Shown piece after piece: positions 15,589-23,546 of a DNA stretch of 64,000 bases. Made by a program: the position numbers and the translations under genes. Within the stretch, counting starts at the first letter, position 1. The number at the start of each line of letters is the position of its first letter. The notes under the pieces were generated by a model. The model worked only from the letters and a program-made list of their open reading frames with translations, was not told the DNA's origin and did no database searches. Source of the DNA: Gemmatimonadaceae bacterium (GTDB taxonomy: Bacteria; Gemmatimonadota; Gemmatimonadetes; Gemmatimonadales; Gemmatimonadaceae). The stretch covers positions 62,001 through 126,000 of the forward strand of contig JADZDM010000024.1 in assembly GCA_020851035.1 (NCBI GenBank). Reading direction: 5' to 3'.

Positions 15589-18537
15589 ATGCACACACGT
15601 TCGTTCGCTCCGCGACTGCGCCGCTGGTTCGGCACGCTCGCGTCCATCGCGTTCACGGTCGCGGCCGCAGTGACCGCCACCGCGCAGACCACCACCGGCA
15701 CCATCCGCGGGTACATCACGTCGCAGGGCCAGCCGGCCACCGGCGCCACGGTCACGGCCACCAACATCGCCAACGGTGCGACGCGATCGGCCGTCGCCGC
15801 CACCAGTGGCCTCTACGTCCTCACTGGCCTCGTGCCCGGCCAGTATGACGTGAGCGTGCGCCGGGTCGGCCTGTCGCCGCAGACCCGCCGCCAGGTGGTC
15901 GGGATCGGCCAGGTGATCCAGCTCGACATCGCCCTCACGGCCGTCGCCACGCAACTCGGCGCCGTCACCGTGCAGGCCAGTCGCGGCGCCATCGAGACGC
16001 GCACCTCCGAGGTCGCCACCAACGTCTCGCAGGCGCAGATCGCCAACCTGCCCACGGCGGACCGCAACTTCCTCGGCCTCGCCAGCCTCGCGCCGGGTGT
16101 GCGCATCTCGGGCGAGAACGCCGAGGGCACCACCAAGAGCTTCCGAGCCGGGGCGCTGGACGCCGGAAGCATCAACGTCTTCATCGACGGCGCCAGCCAG
16201 AAGAACGACGTGACCGGCAGCGGCATCGCCGGCCAGGATGCCAGCCGCGGCAACCCCTTCCCGCAGAACGCGGTGCAGGAATTCCGCGTGATCACGCAGA
16301 ACTTCAAGGCCGAGTACCAGAAGGCGTCGAGTGCGATCATCGTCGCGACCACCAAGTCCGGCTCGAACACGTGGTCGGGCAGCGCGTTCGGCACCTACGT
16401 GAACAACGACTTCGTCGCCCTCGACTCGTTCCAGCGCCGCAACCGAGCCGGTAACCCGTCGTTCGCGCTGCAGGACTACCGCCGCTACCTCGCCGGCGCC
16501 ACGCTCGGCGGGCCGATCATCAGGAACAAGCTGTTCTTCTTCGGCTCGTACGAGATGAACAACCAGAACCGCGGCCAGTCGGTGAACTTCAACACCGTGC
16601 CGTCCACGGCCGTGATCCCGGCCGATGTGGTGCAGCGCTTCGCCACCAACACCGGCTCGTACCAGTCGCCCTTCCGCTCGAACCTCTTCCTCGGCAAGCT
16701 GAACTACTCGGCCAGCGACGAGACGTCGTATGAGCTGAGCTACAACGGCCGCTTCGAGACCGACGTCCGCAGCTTCGGCGGCCAGACGAGCATCGAGTCG
16801 GCCGAGAACGTGCGTAACAAGGTGAATTCCGTGGTGGCCAAGCGGTCGTGGTCCAGCGGGCCGCAGCTCCACGAGACACTGTTCAACTTCTCGCGCTGGA
16901 ACTGGGACCCGACGCCGGAGAACCGCACGCTGGTGGGCCTCGACTACCAGGGCATCGGCCGCCTGGGTGGCCGTGATGGTGGCCAGAGCTGGGTGCAGGA
17001 TCGCTACTCCATCCGCCATGACTACACCTACAGTGGCCTGCAGCTCGCCGGCGACCACGTGATCAAGGTGGGCGGCAACTACGACCGACTGAACTACAGC
17101 GCGAGCAAGACCTTCGTGCGCCCGCCGGTCTTCCGCTTCAACTCGGCGGAGAACTTCGCGTTCCCGCGCGAGGCGCAGTACGGCACCGGCAACCCCGACA
17201 TCACCGCCGACAACAACCAGTTCGGCCTCTACGCGCAGGACGACTGGAGCCCGACCAAGCGGCTGCAGTTCAACCTCGGCGTCCGCTGGGACGTGGAGAC
17301 CAACCAGTTCGACCGCAACTACGTGACGCCGTCGCAGGTGCGGGCCGACCTCGACTCGGTGCTGCGTAACCGCGGCTTCGATCCCGGCACCTACTTCAGC
17401 GACGGCAGCCAGCGGAAGATCTTCTTCGGCGCCATCCAGCCGCGGGCCGGGTTCAGCTACGCCCTGGACGAGGCGCAGCGGACGACGGTGTTCGGCAGCT
17501 TCGGCCTCTTCTACGACCGCAGCAACTTCAACAACGGCCTCGACGAGCGGTTCCGGCTGCAGTACGCCATCCGCACCTTCCGCTTCAGCAGCGACGGGCT
17601 GCCGCGCGACGGCTTCCAGACGATCCAGTGGAACTCGTCGTACCTCAGCGCCGCCGGCCTGGACGGGCTGATCGCGAGTGGCCTGGCGCCGAAGCCGGAG
17701 GTGTTCCTGATCCGCAACGACCAGAAGCCACCCGTCTCCACGCAGTACAGCGCCGGCATCCGCCAGGTGCTGGGCAGCTGGCGCGCGGCGGCCACCTATA
17801 CCAACGTGAGCAGCCGGAACGGCTTCACGTTCATCTTCGGAAACCGCACGGCCGAGGGGAACTGCTGCGCGACGGTCAGCTCGAACTACAGCAACGTGCT
17901 GCTGAGTGACAACTCACCGCGCACCTGGTACCAGGCGCTGATGCTCCAGCTCGACCGCCCGTACACCTTCGTCGCGCGCGACAAGTTCAACTGGGGCATG
18001 GGGGTCGCGTACACCTACGCCCAGGGACGCCAGCGCGGCGGCGACCTGTTCTCGCTGGACTATCCGAGCGTGAGTGCCTATCCGAAATTCCCCACCAGCA
18101 TCGACGTGCCGAACCTTCTGGTCGCGAACTGGATCGTGGACATCCCGTACCTGTGGGGCATCAACTACTCCGGCGTGATCCGCCTGCACTCGGGCGACCC
18201 GTACACGATCGTCGACCAGACGCTCGGGAGCGGTGGCGGACAGCAGAAGCTGCTGCTGAACAGTGGCCGGCCGCCGAAGAAGCGCTTCCTGGTGCCGGGC
18301 AACGTGTGGGGCTATCGCAACGTGGACATGCGCCTGCGGAAGGACCTCTTCACCGCCCGCTCGGTGAACCGCATCGGGGTGACGGCGGACCTGTTCAACG
18401 CCTTCAACTTCGACAACCTCGGGTGCTGGGATGGCTTCATCCCGACGCCGCCGGGCACCAACGCCAACTTCGGGCGCGCGAACTGCGTGTCGGCTGATGC
18501 GCGGCGGTTCCAGGCGGGGCTGACGGTGGACTTCTGA
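15589..18537 (+). CDS. TonB-dependent receptor with CarboxypepD-like domain
   Basis: A 982-aa outer-membrane receptor. After the signal peptide (to about residue 29) comes a carboxypeptidase-regulatory-like beta domain at about 30-115 (GTIRGYITSQGQPATGATV), as in SusC-like proteins. The plug domain follows at about 130-250 (VSQAQIANLPTADRNFLGL), then a long barrel with many Asn/Tyr/Arg-rich strands. The chain ends in Phe (LTVDF), the usual barrel-assembly signal. The start at 15589 has GGGAGAA upstream; the open frame before it is not signal-like. It would take up a large substrate using TonB energy. The next plus-strand gene encodes a probable glucan hydrolase, so a glucan oligosaccharide is the best guess for the ligand. 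Confidence 0.92.
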   Translation: MHTRSFAPRLRRWFGTLASIAFTVAAAVTATAQTTTGTIRGYITSQGQPATGATVTATNIANGATRSAVAATSGLYVLTGLVPGQYDVSVRRVGLSPQTRRQVVGIGQVIQLDIALTAVATQLGAVTVQASRGAIETRTSEVATNVSQAQIANLPTADRNFLGLASLAPGVRISGENAEGTTKSFRAGALDAGSINVFIDGASQKNDVTGSGIAGQDASRGNPFPQNAVQEFRVITQNFKAEYQKASSAIIVATTKSGSNTWSGSAFGTYVNNDFVALDSFQRRNRAGNPSFALQDYRRYLAGATLGGPIIRNKLFFFGSYEMNNQNRGQSVNFNTVPSTAVIPADVVQRFATNTGSYQSPFRSNLFLGKLNYSASDETSYELSYNGRFETDVRSFGGQTSIESAENVRNKVNSVVAKRSWSSGPQLHETLFNFSRWNWDPTPENRTLVGLDYQGIGRLGGRDGGQSWVQDRYSIRHDYTYSGLQLAGDHVIKVGGNYDRLNYSASKTFVRPPVFRFNSAENFAFPREAQYGTGNPDITADNNQFGLYAQDDWSPTKRLQFNLGVRWDVETNQFDRNYVTPSQVRADLDSVLRNRGFDPGTYFSDGSQRKIFFGAIQPRAGFSYALDEAQRTTVFGSFGLFYDRSNFNNGLDERFRLQYAIRTFRFSSDGLPRDGFQTIQWNSSYLSAAGLDGLIASGLAPKPEVFLIRNDQKPPVSTQYSAGIRQVLGSWRAAATYTNVSSRNGFTFIFGNRTAEGNCCATVSSNYSNVLLSDNSPRTWYQALMLQLDRPYTFVARDKFNWGMGVAYTYAQGRQRGGDLFSLDYPSVSAYPKFPTSIDVPNLLVANWIVDIPYLWGINYSGVIRLHSGDPYTIVDQTLGSGGGQQKLLLNSGRPPKKRFLVPGNVWGYRNVDMRLRKDLFTARSVNRIGVTADLFNAFNFDNLGCWDGFIPTPPGTNANFGRANCVSADARRFQAGLTVDF

Positions 18538-18540
18538 CGC

Positions 18541-18770
18541 CAACTGCTTGAGCGCACAGGCGCAGGGGAGGGCGACGGGCGCAAAGGACTCCGTGTGGCG
18601 GGCGGCGACTGGCGCCGCCCGGCGCATCGAGTTGCCTCGGTGACAGCAACGGCAACCGCAACGGCCGACTCGTGTTGTGGGCTGTTGCGATTGCTCGTTC
18701 CCAGGGCTTTCGCTGTTGCAGTTCCTTTGCGTTCATCGCCCGCTCTAGCATCTTTGCGTTCAAGCAGTTG
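18541..18770. repeat. dispersed nested palindrome, copy 4
   Basis: About 230 bp between the receptor and the glucan-hydrolase gene. Outer arms CAACTGCTTGAGCGC (18541-18555) and GCGTTCAAGCAGTTG (18756-18770) match at 14 of 15 positions. Inside are GGGCGCAAAGG (near 18578) opposed to CCTTTGCG (near 18724), and GCAGTTCC on the right side, the motif shared by all copies. More diverged than copies 1 and 3. Confidence 0.65.
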
Positions 18771-18801
18771 GATCGGTCCAGGCCAATGCACGGAGCCACG
18801 A

Positions 18802-20253
18802 ATGAAGGCACTGAAGCTGGCGGCTGTCCTGGTTGTTGCAGCCTGCTCGCGTGGCGGGATGACGAGTGCGCCGGTGCCAGCCAGGTATGCCCCGAGCGCA
18901 CGCGAATCAGCGCTCGCGGATACGGTGGCGGAGCGGACGTTCCGGTGGTTCTGGGAAACGACCGACACCCTCACCGGACTGGCACACGATCGCTGGCCGC
19001 GGACGGACTTCTCGTCGGTGGCGAGCATCGGCTTCGCACTCACGGCGTACCCCGTGGGTGCGGAGCGCGGGTGGGTCACGCGGGCGCAGGCCGCGCGCCG
19101 CACGCTCACCACGCTGCGGTACCTCTGGACGCTGCCGCAGGGGCCGGCCGCGAAGGGCATGGGCGGGCACAAGGGGTTCTTCTACCACTTCCTGCGCTAT
19201 ACCGACGGCCAGCGCTTCGAAAACGTGGAGCTCTCCACCATCGACACCTCGCTGCTGCTCGGTGGCGCGCTCTTCGCGCAGAGCTACTACACCGGCAGCG
19301 ACACCACCGAGGTGGCGATCCGCGCGTATGCCGATTCCCTCTACCGGCGCGTCGAGTGGCCCTGGGCCGTCACGCGCGCGCCGCGCGTGAGCATGGGCTG
19401 GAAGCCCGAGAGCGGCTACATCACTGCCGACTGGAAGGGCTACAACGAGGCGATGCTCCTCTACATCCTCGCCCTCGGCTCACCGACCCATCCGCTGGGC
19501 CGCGATGCCTGGGACGCCTGGTCCAGCACCAACGCGTGGCGCCGCTATCGCGGGCAGGATCACGTGAACTTCACGCCGCTGTTCGGACACCAGTATTCGC
19601 ACGTCTGGATCGACTTCCGCGGGATCCGCGACGCATACATGCAGGGGAAGGGCATCGACTGGTTCGAGAACTCCCGACGGGCGACCCTCGCGCAGCGGCA
19701 GTACGCCATCGACAACCCGCGCGGCTTCCGTGACTACGGGCCAACCATCTGGGGCCTCACGGCGGCCGACGGACCGGCCGACACGCTGCTCACCTGGAAG
19801 GACGGCCCGCTGCAGCTCCACACCTACTGGGCGCGCGGGGCCTCCGCGTTCGATGATGCCGACGGGGCCGAGCGTGACGACGGGACCATCGCACCGACGG
19901 CGGCGATCGGATCCCTGCCGTTCGCACCCGAAATCGCGTTCCCCGCCATGGTCGCGATGCGCGAGCGGTACGGCGACGCGCTGTTCACGCGCTACGGATT
20001 CCACGACTCCTTCAATCCCACGATGCTGGATTTGCCGGGGGTGAAGCTGTCGCACGGCGCCGTCGTGCCAGGTGCCGGCTGGATCGCCCCCGATCACCTC
20101 GGCATCGACCAGGGGCCGATCGTGGCGATGCTCGAGAACCACCGCTCCGGCCTCATCTGGCGGACGATGCGTCGCAACCCGTATGTCGTCGCCGGCCTGC
20201 GTCGGGCGGGCTTCACGGGCGGATGGCTCGACAGTACGTCCACCGGGCGATGA
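18802..20253 (+). CDS. glucoamylase-domain lipoprotein, probable beta-glucan hydrolase
   Basis: A 483-aa protein of the glucoamylase / GH144-like family (PF10091 type), whose characterised members cleave beta-1,2-glucan. The lipoprotein signal is MKALKLAAVLVVAACS with acceptor Cys at 15. An (alpha/alpha)6-barrel pattern follows: FRWFWETTDTLTGLAHDRWP, then TAYPVG, GGHKGFFYHFL, STIDTSLLLGG, WGWKPESGYI-like GWKPESGYITADW, YNEAMLLYILALGSPTHPL, HQYSHVWIDFRGI, and a C-terminal FAPEIAFPA and WIAPDHLGIDQGPIVAM. These are the conserved blocks of the family. Placed 264 bases downstream of the TonB-dependent receptor, it could degrade a surface-bound glucan whose fragments the receptor imports. Confidence 0.85.
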   Translation: MKALKLAAVLVVAACSRGGMTSAPVPARYAPSARESALADTVAERTFRWFWETTDTLTGLAHDRWPRTDFSSVASIGFALTAYPVGAERGWVTRAQAARRTLTTLRYLWTLPQGPAAKGMGGHKGFFYHFLRYTDGQRFENVELSTIDTSLLLGGALFAQSYYTGSDTTEVAIRAYADSLYRRVEWPWAVTRAPRVSMGWKPESGYITADWKGYNEAMLLYILALGSPTHPLGRDAWDAWSSTNAWRRYRGQDHVNFTPLFGHQYSHVWIDFRGIRDAYMQGKGIDWFENSRRATLAQRQYAIDNPRGFRDYGPTIWGLTAADGPADTLLTWKDGPLQLHTYWARGASAFDDADGAERDDGTIAPTAAIGSLPFAPEIAFPAMVAMRERYGDALFTRYGFHDSFNPTMLDLPGVKLSHGAVVPGAGWIAPDHLGIDQGPIVAMLENHRSGLIWRTMRRNPYVVAGLRRAGFTGGWLDSTSTGR

Positions 20254-20455
20254 CGTCCTGAGCGCGCGGGAAGGTGTGACGCGGTGAGGTGACCGGCGGC
20301 GAGCGAGCGCAGGCATTCCGCACACCGCCCGTGTTGTGGGTGCAGAGATCCGGTCGGCATCATGCCGTCGTAGCCCGATAGCGAGGCGTCCGTTGCACGG
20401 GAGTGACCGTGACTGGGCGCCTGCCTGCGCGAGCCGCCGTCGCTCGCTCGCGCCA

Positions 20456-20479
20456 GCTGTCGGAGGGCCCTTCGACAGC
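20456..20479. promoter_or_regulatory. 24-bp palindrome upstream of the PEP-CTERM gene
   Basis: A 24-bp near-perfect palindrome with arms GCTGTCG / CGACAGC around AGGGCCCT; only one base pair breaks the symmetry and it would be a G-U pair in RNA. It ends 20 bases before the start codon at 20499, so it could be an operator or a leader hairpin that hides the ribosome-binding site. Confidence 0.45.
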
Positions 20480-20498
20480 CACCCACAATTCGCCGGGC

Positions 20499-21194
20499 AT
20501 GCCAATGTCTCATCCGTACCGGAACGCCACGCGTCTCGTTGCCGTGGCCGCCATCGCGCTCGCAGGCGTCGCGGCCACCGCTGCTCCTGCGTCCGCGCAG
20601 GCCACTGTCGTCACCTTCAACAGCCTGACCGAGAGTTCGCCCGGTTCGGGCACGCGCTTCGTTGGCAACTGTCATCTCGAGAGCGGCTTCCTGTTCACGG
20701 CGGTGGGCATTCCGTGCACCGGCGCCGCGGCCGCCAATGCGTTCGTGGCGGGCAGCGCCAGCAGCCCCGTCTTCGGTGGCGGCAGCACGCCATCGCTCCT
20801 CCTCAACGCGGCTGCGGCCACCACCATCGACATCCGTCGGCAGGACGGCGCCACGTTCGACTTCACGTCGATCCTGCTCGCGCCGTTCGATGGCGCGGCG
20901 ACGAGCGTGACGTTCAACGGGTTCCGCGCCGGCGGCGACGTGTCGCGGTCGGTCACGCTGGCGGGCAGCCAGGCCGGCTTCGCCATGTTCTCCTTCGCCG
21001 ACCTCTTCATCGGCGTCACCGGGGTGCAGATCGTCGCCACCAACGAGTTCGGCGAGTCGCTGGTCAAGTTCGACGACTTCAGCGCGGGGGTCCCGGATGT
21101 CGGCGTGGTGCCGGAGCCGTCGACGGTCCTGCTGCTCGGATCCGGGCTCTGCATCATGCTGGTTGTGGGCCGCCGCTGGGGGACTCGCGCATGA
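20499..21194 (+). CDS. PEP-CTERM sorting-domain protein
   Basis: A 231-aa exported protein. A signal peptide covers about residues 1-35 (VAAIALAGVAATAAPASAQA). The body is beta-rich with Ser/Thr/Gly/Ala and no catalytic motif. The last 25 residues are a textbook PEP-CTERM anchor: VPEPSTVLLLGSGL, a hydrophobic helix, then a basic tail GRRWGTRA. PEP-CTERM proteins are handled by exosortase and usually end up on the surface or in the extracellular matrix; no exosortase gene lies in this window. The stop codon overlaps the start of the next gene by 4 bases (ATGA). The ATG at 20505 is an alternative start. Confidence 0.85.
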   Translation: MPMSHPYRNATRLVAVAAIALAGVAATAAPASAQATVVTFNSLTESSPGSGTRFVGNCHLESGFLFTAVGIPCTGAAAANAFVAGSASSPVFGGGSTPSLLLNAAAATTIDIRRQDGATFDFTSILLAPFDGAATSVTFNGFRAGGDVSRSVTLAGSQAGFAMFSFADLFIGVTGVQIVATNEFGESLVKFDDFSAGVPDVGVVPEPSTVLLLGSGLCIMLVVGRRWGTRA

Positions 21195-21901
21195 GCCAGT
21201 CAACTGATACGTCCCGGGCTGTGTCCGCCGTCGTGGCGGATCGCCGCGAATTCCTCCGGCGCGCCGGACTCGCCGGTGCTGCCCTCGCGCTGGTGGGCTG
21301 TGGTGCCGGTGCCCCGGAGCTGCTCGCCCCCTCCAGCGGGCCGCGGGGCGCCGTCGTCGGGGCCGGTGGTGCGATCACGCTCGACTTCTCGCAGGACATC
21401 GACGTGCTGAACTACGCCTATGCGCTCGAGCAGCTCGAGGCGGCTTTCTATATCGGCGTGGTGACCAACGGGGCGTTCGCCTCGGTGTTCACGGCGGCCG
21501 AACGACGCGTGCTCACGGACATCCGCGACCACGAGGTGGCCCATCGTGACTTCTTCGCCGCGGCGCTCGGGTCGGCCCGGATCCCGGACCTCACACCGAA
21601 GTTCGGCGCGATCGACTTCGCGGACCGCACCAGCGTGCTGCAGACGGCGCGCACCTTCGAGGACCTCGGCGTGAGCGCGTACAACGGCGCGGCCCGGTTC
21701 ATCGCCAGCGAGGCGTACCTCGGTGTGGCCGGCAAGATCGTCTCGGTGGAGGCGCGTCACGCATCGGCGATCCGGGACATGCTCAGCCCGCGCAGCGCCG
21801 CCTTTGCACCGGACGCGTTCGACGCCGGCAGCACCCCGCAGGACGTGCTCACCGCCGCCGGTCCGTTCATCACGGAAAGCATCACCGTCGTCAACGCCTA
21901 G
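21191..21901 (+). CDS. Tat-exported ferritin-like domain protein 1
   Basis: A 236-aa protein. The N-terminus has a twin-arginine motif (DRREFLRRAGLAG) leading to a hydrophobic stretch and a lipobox (ALVGC), so it is probably Tat-exported and lipid-anchored. A ferritin-like four-helix region follows: ALEQLEAAFYIGV, TDIRDHEVAHRDFF with its Glu/His ligands, FEDLGVSAYNGAA and SVEARHASAIRDM. This matches the ferritin-like domain family found near oxidative-stress or metal genes in many bacteria. It is translationally coupled to the PEP-CTERM gene and is followed 12 bases later by a paralogue. Enzymatic activity is unknown; a di-metal site is plausible from the E...DHE.H / E..H pattern. Confidence 0.85.
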   Translation: MSQSTDTSRAVSAVVADRREFLRRAGLAGAALALVGCGAGAPELLAPSSGPRGAVVGAGGAITLDFSQDIDVLNYAYALEQLEAAFYIGVVTNGAFASVFTAAERRVLTDIRDHEVAHRDFFAAALGSARIPDLTPKFGAIDFADRTSVLQTARTFEDLGVSAYNGAARFIASEAYLGVAGKIVSVEARHASAIRDMLSPRSAAFAPDAFDAGSTPQDVLTAAGPFITESITVVNA

Positions 21902-21913
21902 GAGCCACACGAC

Positions 21914-22756
21914 ATGACCAACGATTCCACCACAGCAGCCATGCCCGGCGCCCTGGATCCTGACATCGCAGCCACGCTCGTCTCCCGGCGCGACGCGATT
22001 GCGAAGGGAGCCACCACCTCGGGCACCGTGCTGGCCGGCCTGCGCATGGGCACCATCCCGATGGCGCTCGCAGCCCTCTCCACGGCGGCCTACGGTCAGG
22101 GGCGCGCCTTGCCGACCGCCGTGCTGGGGGTGCTCAACTTCGCCCTTCGGCTCGAATACCTCGAGTCGGAGTTCTACAACCGCGGTGTGGCTGCCGCGGG
22201 GCTGATCCCCGCTGCCGATCGCACGATCTTCACGACCATCCAGTCGCACGAGGCCGTGCACGTGGACTACCTGAAGACGCTGCTGGGCAGCTCGGCACGG
22301 CCGAAGCCCACCTTCGACTTCACGGCCGGCAACGGCAGCGGCAGCGGGCCGTTCGCGGATGTCTTCACGAACTACGCCACCTTCCTGGCCGTCGCCCAGG
22401 CGTTCGAGGACACGGGTGTGCGTGCGTACAAGGGACAGGCGGCGACGCTCGCCCCGTACAAGGATGTGCTGCAGGCCGCACTGAGCGTCCACTCCGTCGA
22501 GGCGCGTCACGCGGCGGAAGTCCGGCGCCTGCGCGGCAACTTCCAGGACAACGAGCCCAATCAGGGGTGGATCTCGGGGGCGATGACCGACGTTGCCGCG
22601 ATCGCGCCGGTCTACGCCGGCGAGGCCAACACGACGCACCTCGGCCTGGATGTCACGACCATCACGGGTGTGTCGGCTGGGGCCGTCACGGAAGCGTTCG
22701 ACGAGCCGCTCACCATGGCACAGGTGCTGGCCATCGTGGACCCGTTCATCGCCTGA
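21914..22756 (+). CDS. ferritin-like domain protein 2
   Basis: A 280-aa paralogue of the preceding protein. It has an N-terminal SRRDAIAKGATTSGTV segment with a twin-arginine start and a weak hydrophobic stretch. The four-helix region contains NFALRLEYLESEFYNRG, TIQSHEAVHVDYLKTLL, QAFEDTGVRAYKG and SVHSVEARHAAEVRRL, i.e. the same E / HE..H / ED / E..H ligand set. The insert of about 15 Gly/Ser-rich residues between helices 2 and 3 is not found in the first copy. The two genes are separated by 12 bases, so the PEP-CTERM and both ferritin-like genes form one operon, ended by the repeat tract that follows. Confidence 0.85.
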   Translation: MTNDSTTAAMPGALDPDIAATLVSRRDAIAKGATTSGTVLAGLRMGTIPMALAALSTAAYGQGRALPTAVLGVLNFALRLEYLESEFYNRGVAAAGLIPAADRTIFTTIQSHEAVHVDYLKTLLGSSARPKPTFDFTAGNGSGSGPFADVFTNYATFLAVAQAFEDTGVRAYKGQAATLAPYKDVLQAALSVHSVEARHAAEVRRLRGNFQDNEPNQGWISGAMTDVAAIAPVYAGEANTTHLGLDVTTITGVSAGAVTEAFDEPLTMAQVLAIVDPFIA

Positions 22757-22784
22757 CCGGGCTCGGCGACCGAAACCCGGTGAA

Positions 22785-22950
22785 TTGAGTGCACTGTCAC
22801 CGGATTTCGAGTTGAGTGCAGTGTCACCGGATTTCGATTTGAGTGCACTGTCACCGGATTTCTGAGTGCACTGTCACTGATTTTCCTGAGTGCACTGTCA
22901 CCGGATTACAGATTGAGTGCACTGTCACCGAATTCCTGTCACCGAATTCC
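22785..22950 (+). repeat. 24-27-bp tandem repeat array, 6 copies
   Basis: Six head-to-tail copies of a unit with core TGAGTGCACTGTCACCGG followed by ATTTC or a variant, starting at 22786, 22813, 22840, 22863, 22887 and 22914. Spacing is 27, 27, 23, 24 and 27 bp. The array ends in two partial copies of CTGTCACCGAATTC. The tract is much more AT-rich than its surroundings. It fills the gap between convergent genes and has no gene of its own. The length variation and the small size of the gaps rule out a CRISPR. Confidence 0.85.
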
Positions 22951-22985
22951 CGGCATCGGCAACACGACCGTGTTGCCGATGCCGG
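22950..22985. terminator. perfect 16-bp hairpin between convergent genes
   Basis: CCGGCATCGGCAACAC (22950-22965) and its exact reverse complement (22970-22985) with a 4-nt GACC loop. It directly follows the tandem array and lies 12 bases from the stop of the minus-strand SET gene. Probably a bidirectional terminator, although no T-run follows. Confidence 0.65.
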
Positions 22986-22997
22986 TCGGTCCAGGCG

Positions 22998-23465
22998 TCA
23001 ACGCTTGCGCGCGAGCATGGTCCCGCGGCACGAGGCTGCGCCGCAGGAACAGGGATAGCGCCGCTTGGCGGCCGGCGTGTGGCGCGTGGGCAGGGTGAAG
23101 GCGTAGTCGTACGCCAGCTCCTCGCCGGGCACGATGTCGCGGATGGACTCGATCCAGATGCGCCCGTCGTCGATCACGGCGTCGCAGTTCGGGGCGCAGG
23201 AGTGGTTGATCCAACGGGCATCGTTGCCGTCCACGGCGGCGTCGATCACCACCGCATCGTCGATCGCGAAGAGGAAGGTGTGGTGCCGGGTGTGAGTGTC
23301 ATCGGGGTAGCGGGCCTCCGCCGCCGCGGGTGACAGGCGCTCGCCGGCGTACTCGACCAGCCGGGTGCCGGCCGGGATGTGGTGGGTGGCGAAGGCACCC
23401 AGGCCCTGGATCGGTGACTGGCGGATCTCGAAGGGCGGGGAGGCTGTGGCGTCGTAGCGCGGCAT
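22998..23465 (-). CDS. SET-domain protein (protein lysine methyltransferase-like)
   Basis: A 155-aa compact SET-domain protein. The SET motifs are: GLGAFATHHIPAGTRLVEY at about residues 21-40, RWINHSCAPNC near 85-95 (the cofactor/active-site knot), ELAYDY near 120, and a post-SET cysteine cluster, CSCGAASCRG, at 139-148. With the Cys of NHSCAPNC this can bind zinc, as in eukaryote-type SET proteins. SET proteins transfer methyl from S-adenosylmethionine to lysine side chains. The substrate here is unknown: no ribosomal-protein or histone-like gene is nearby. It is a single gene convergent with the ferritin-like operon. Confidence 0.9.
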   Translation of the reverse strand: MPRYDATASPPFEIRQSPIQGLGAFATHHIPAGTRLVEYAGERLSPAAAEARYPDDTHTRHHTFLFAIDDAVVIDAAVDGNDARWINHSCAPNCDAVIDDGRIWIESIRDIVPGEELAYDYAFTLPTRHTPAAKRRYPCSCGAASCRGTMLARKR

Positions 23466-23546
23466 TCGTCAAATGTGGCGGGGACCCGGGCCGGGCGCGG
23501 GGTGACTCTCGCACGAGGCCGCGCGCGAGACCACCTTTCCCTGTCC

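Noticed and set aside
22593-22865. Reading frame with repeated Ser-Ala-Leu-Ser-Pro-Asp-Phe through the tandem array
   Set aside because: The 27-nt period makes a frame stay open by chance; it overlaps the ferritin-like gene in another frame and has no start or RBS of its own.
22785-22950. CRISPR array
   Set aside because: Spacing between copies is only a few bases and the repeat itself varies; there are no unique spacers and no cas genes.
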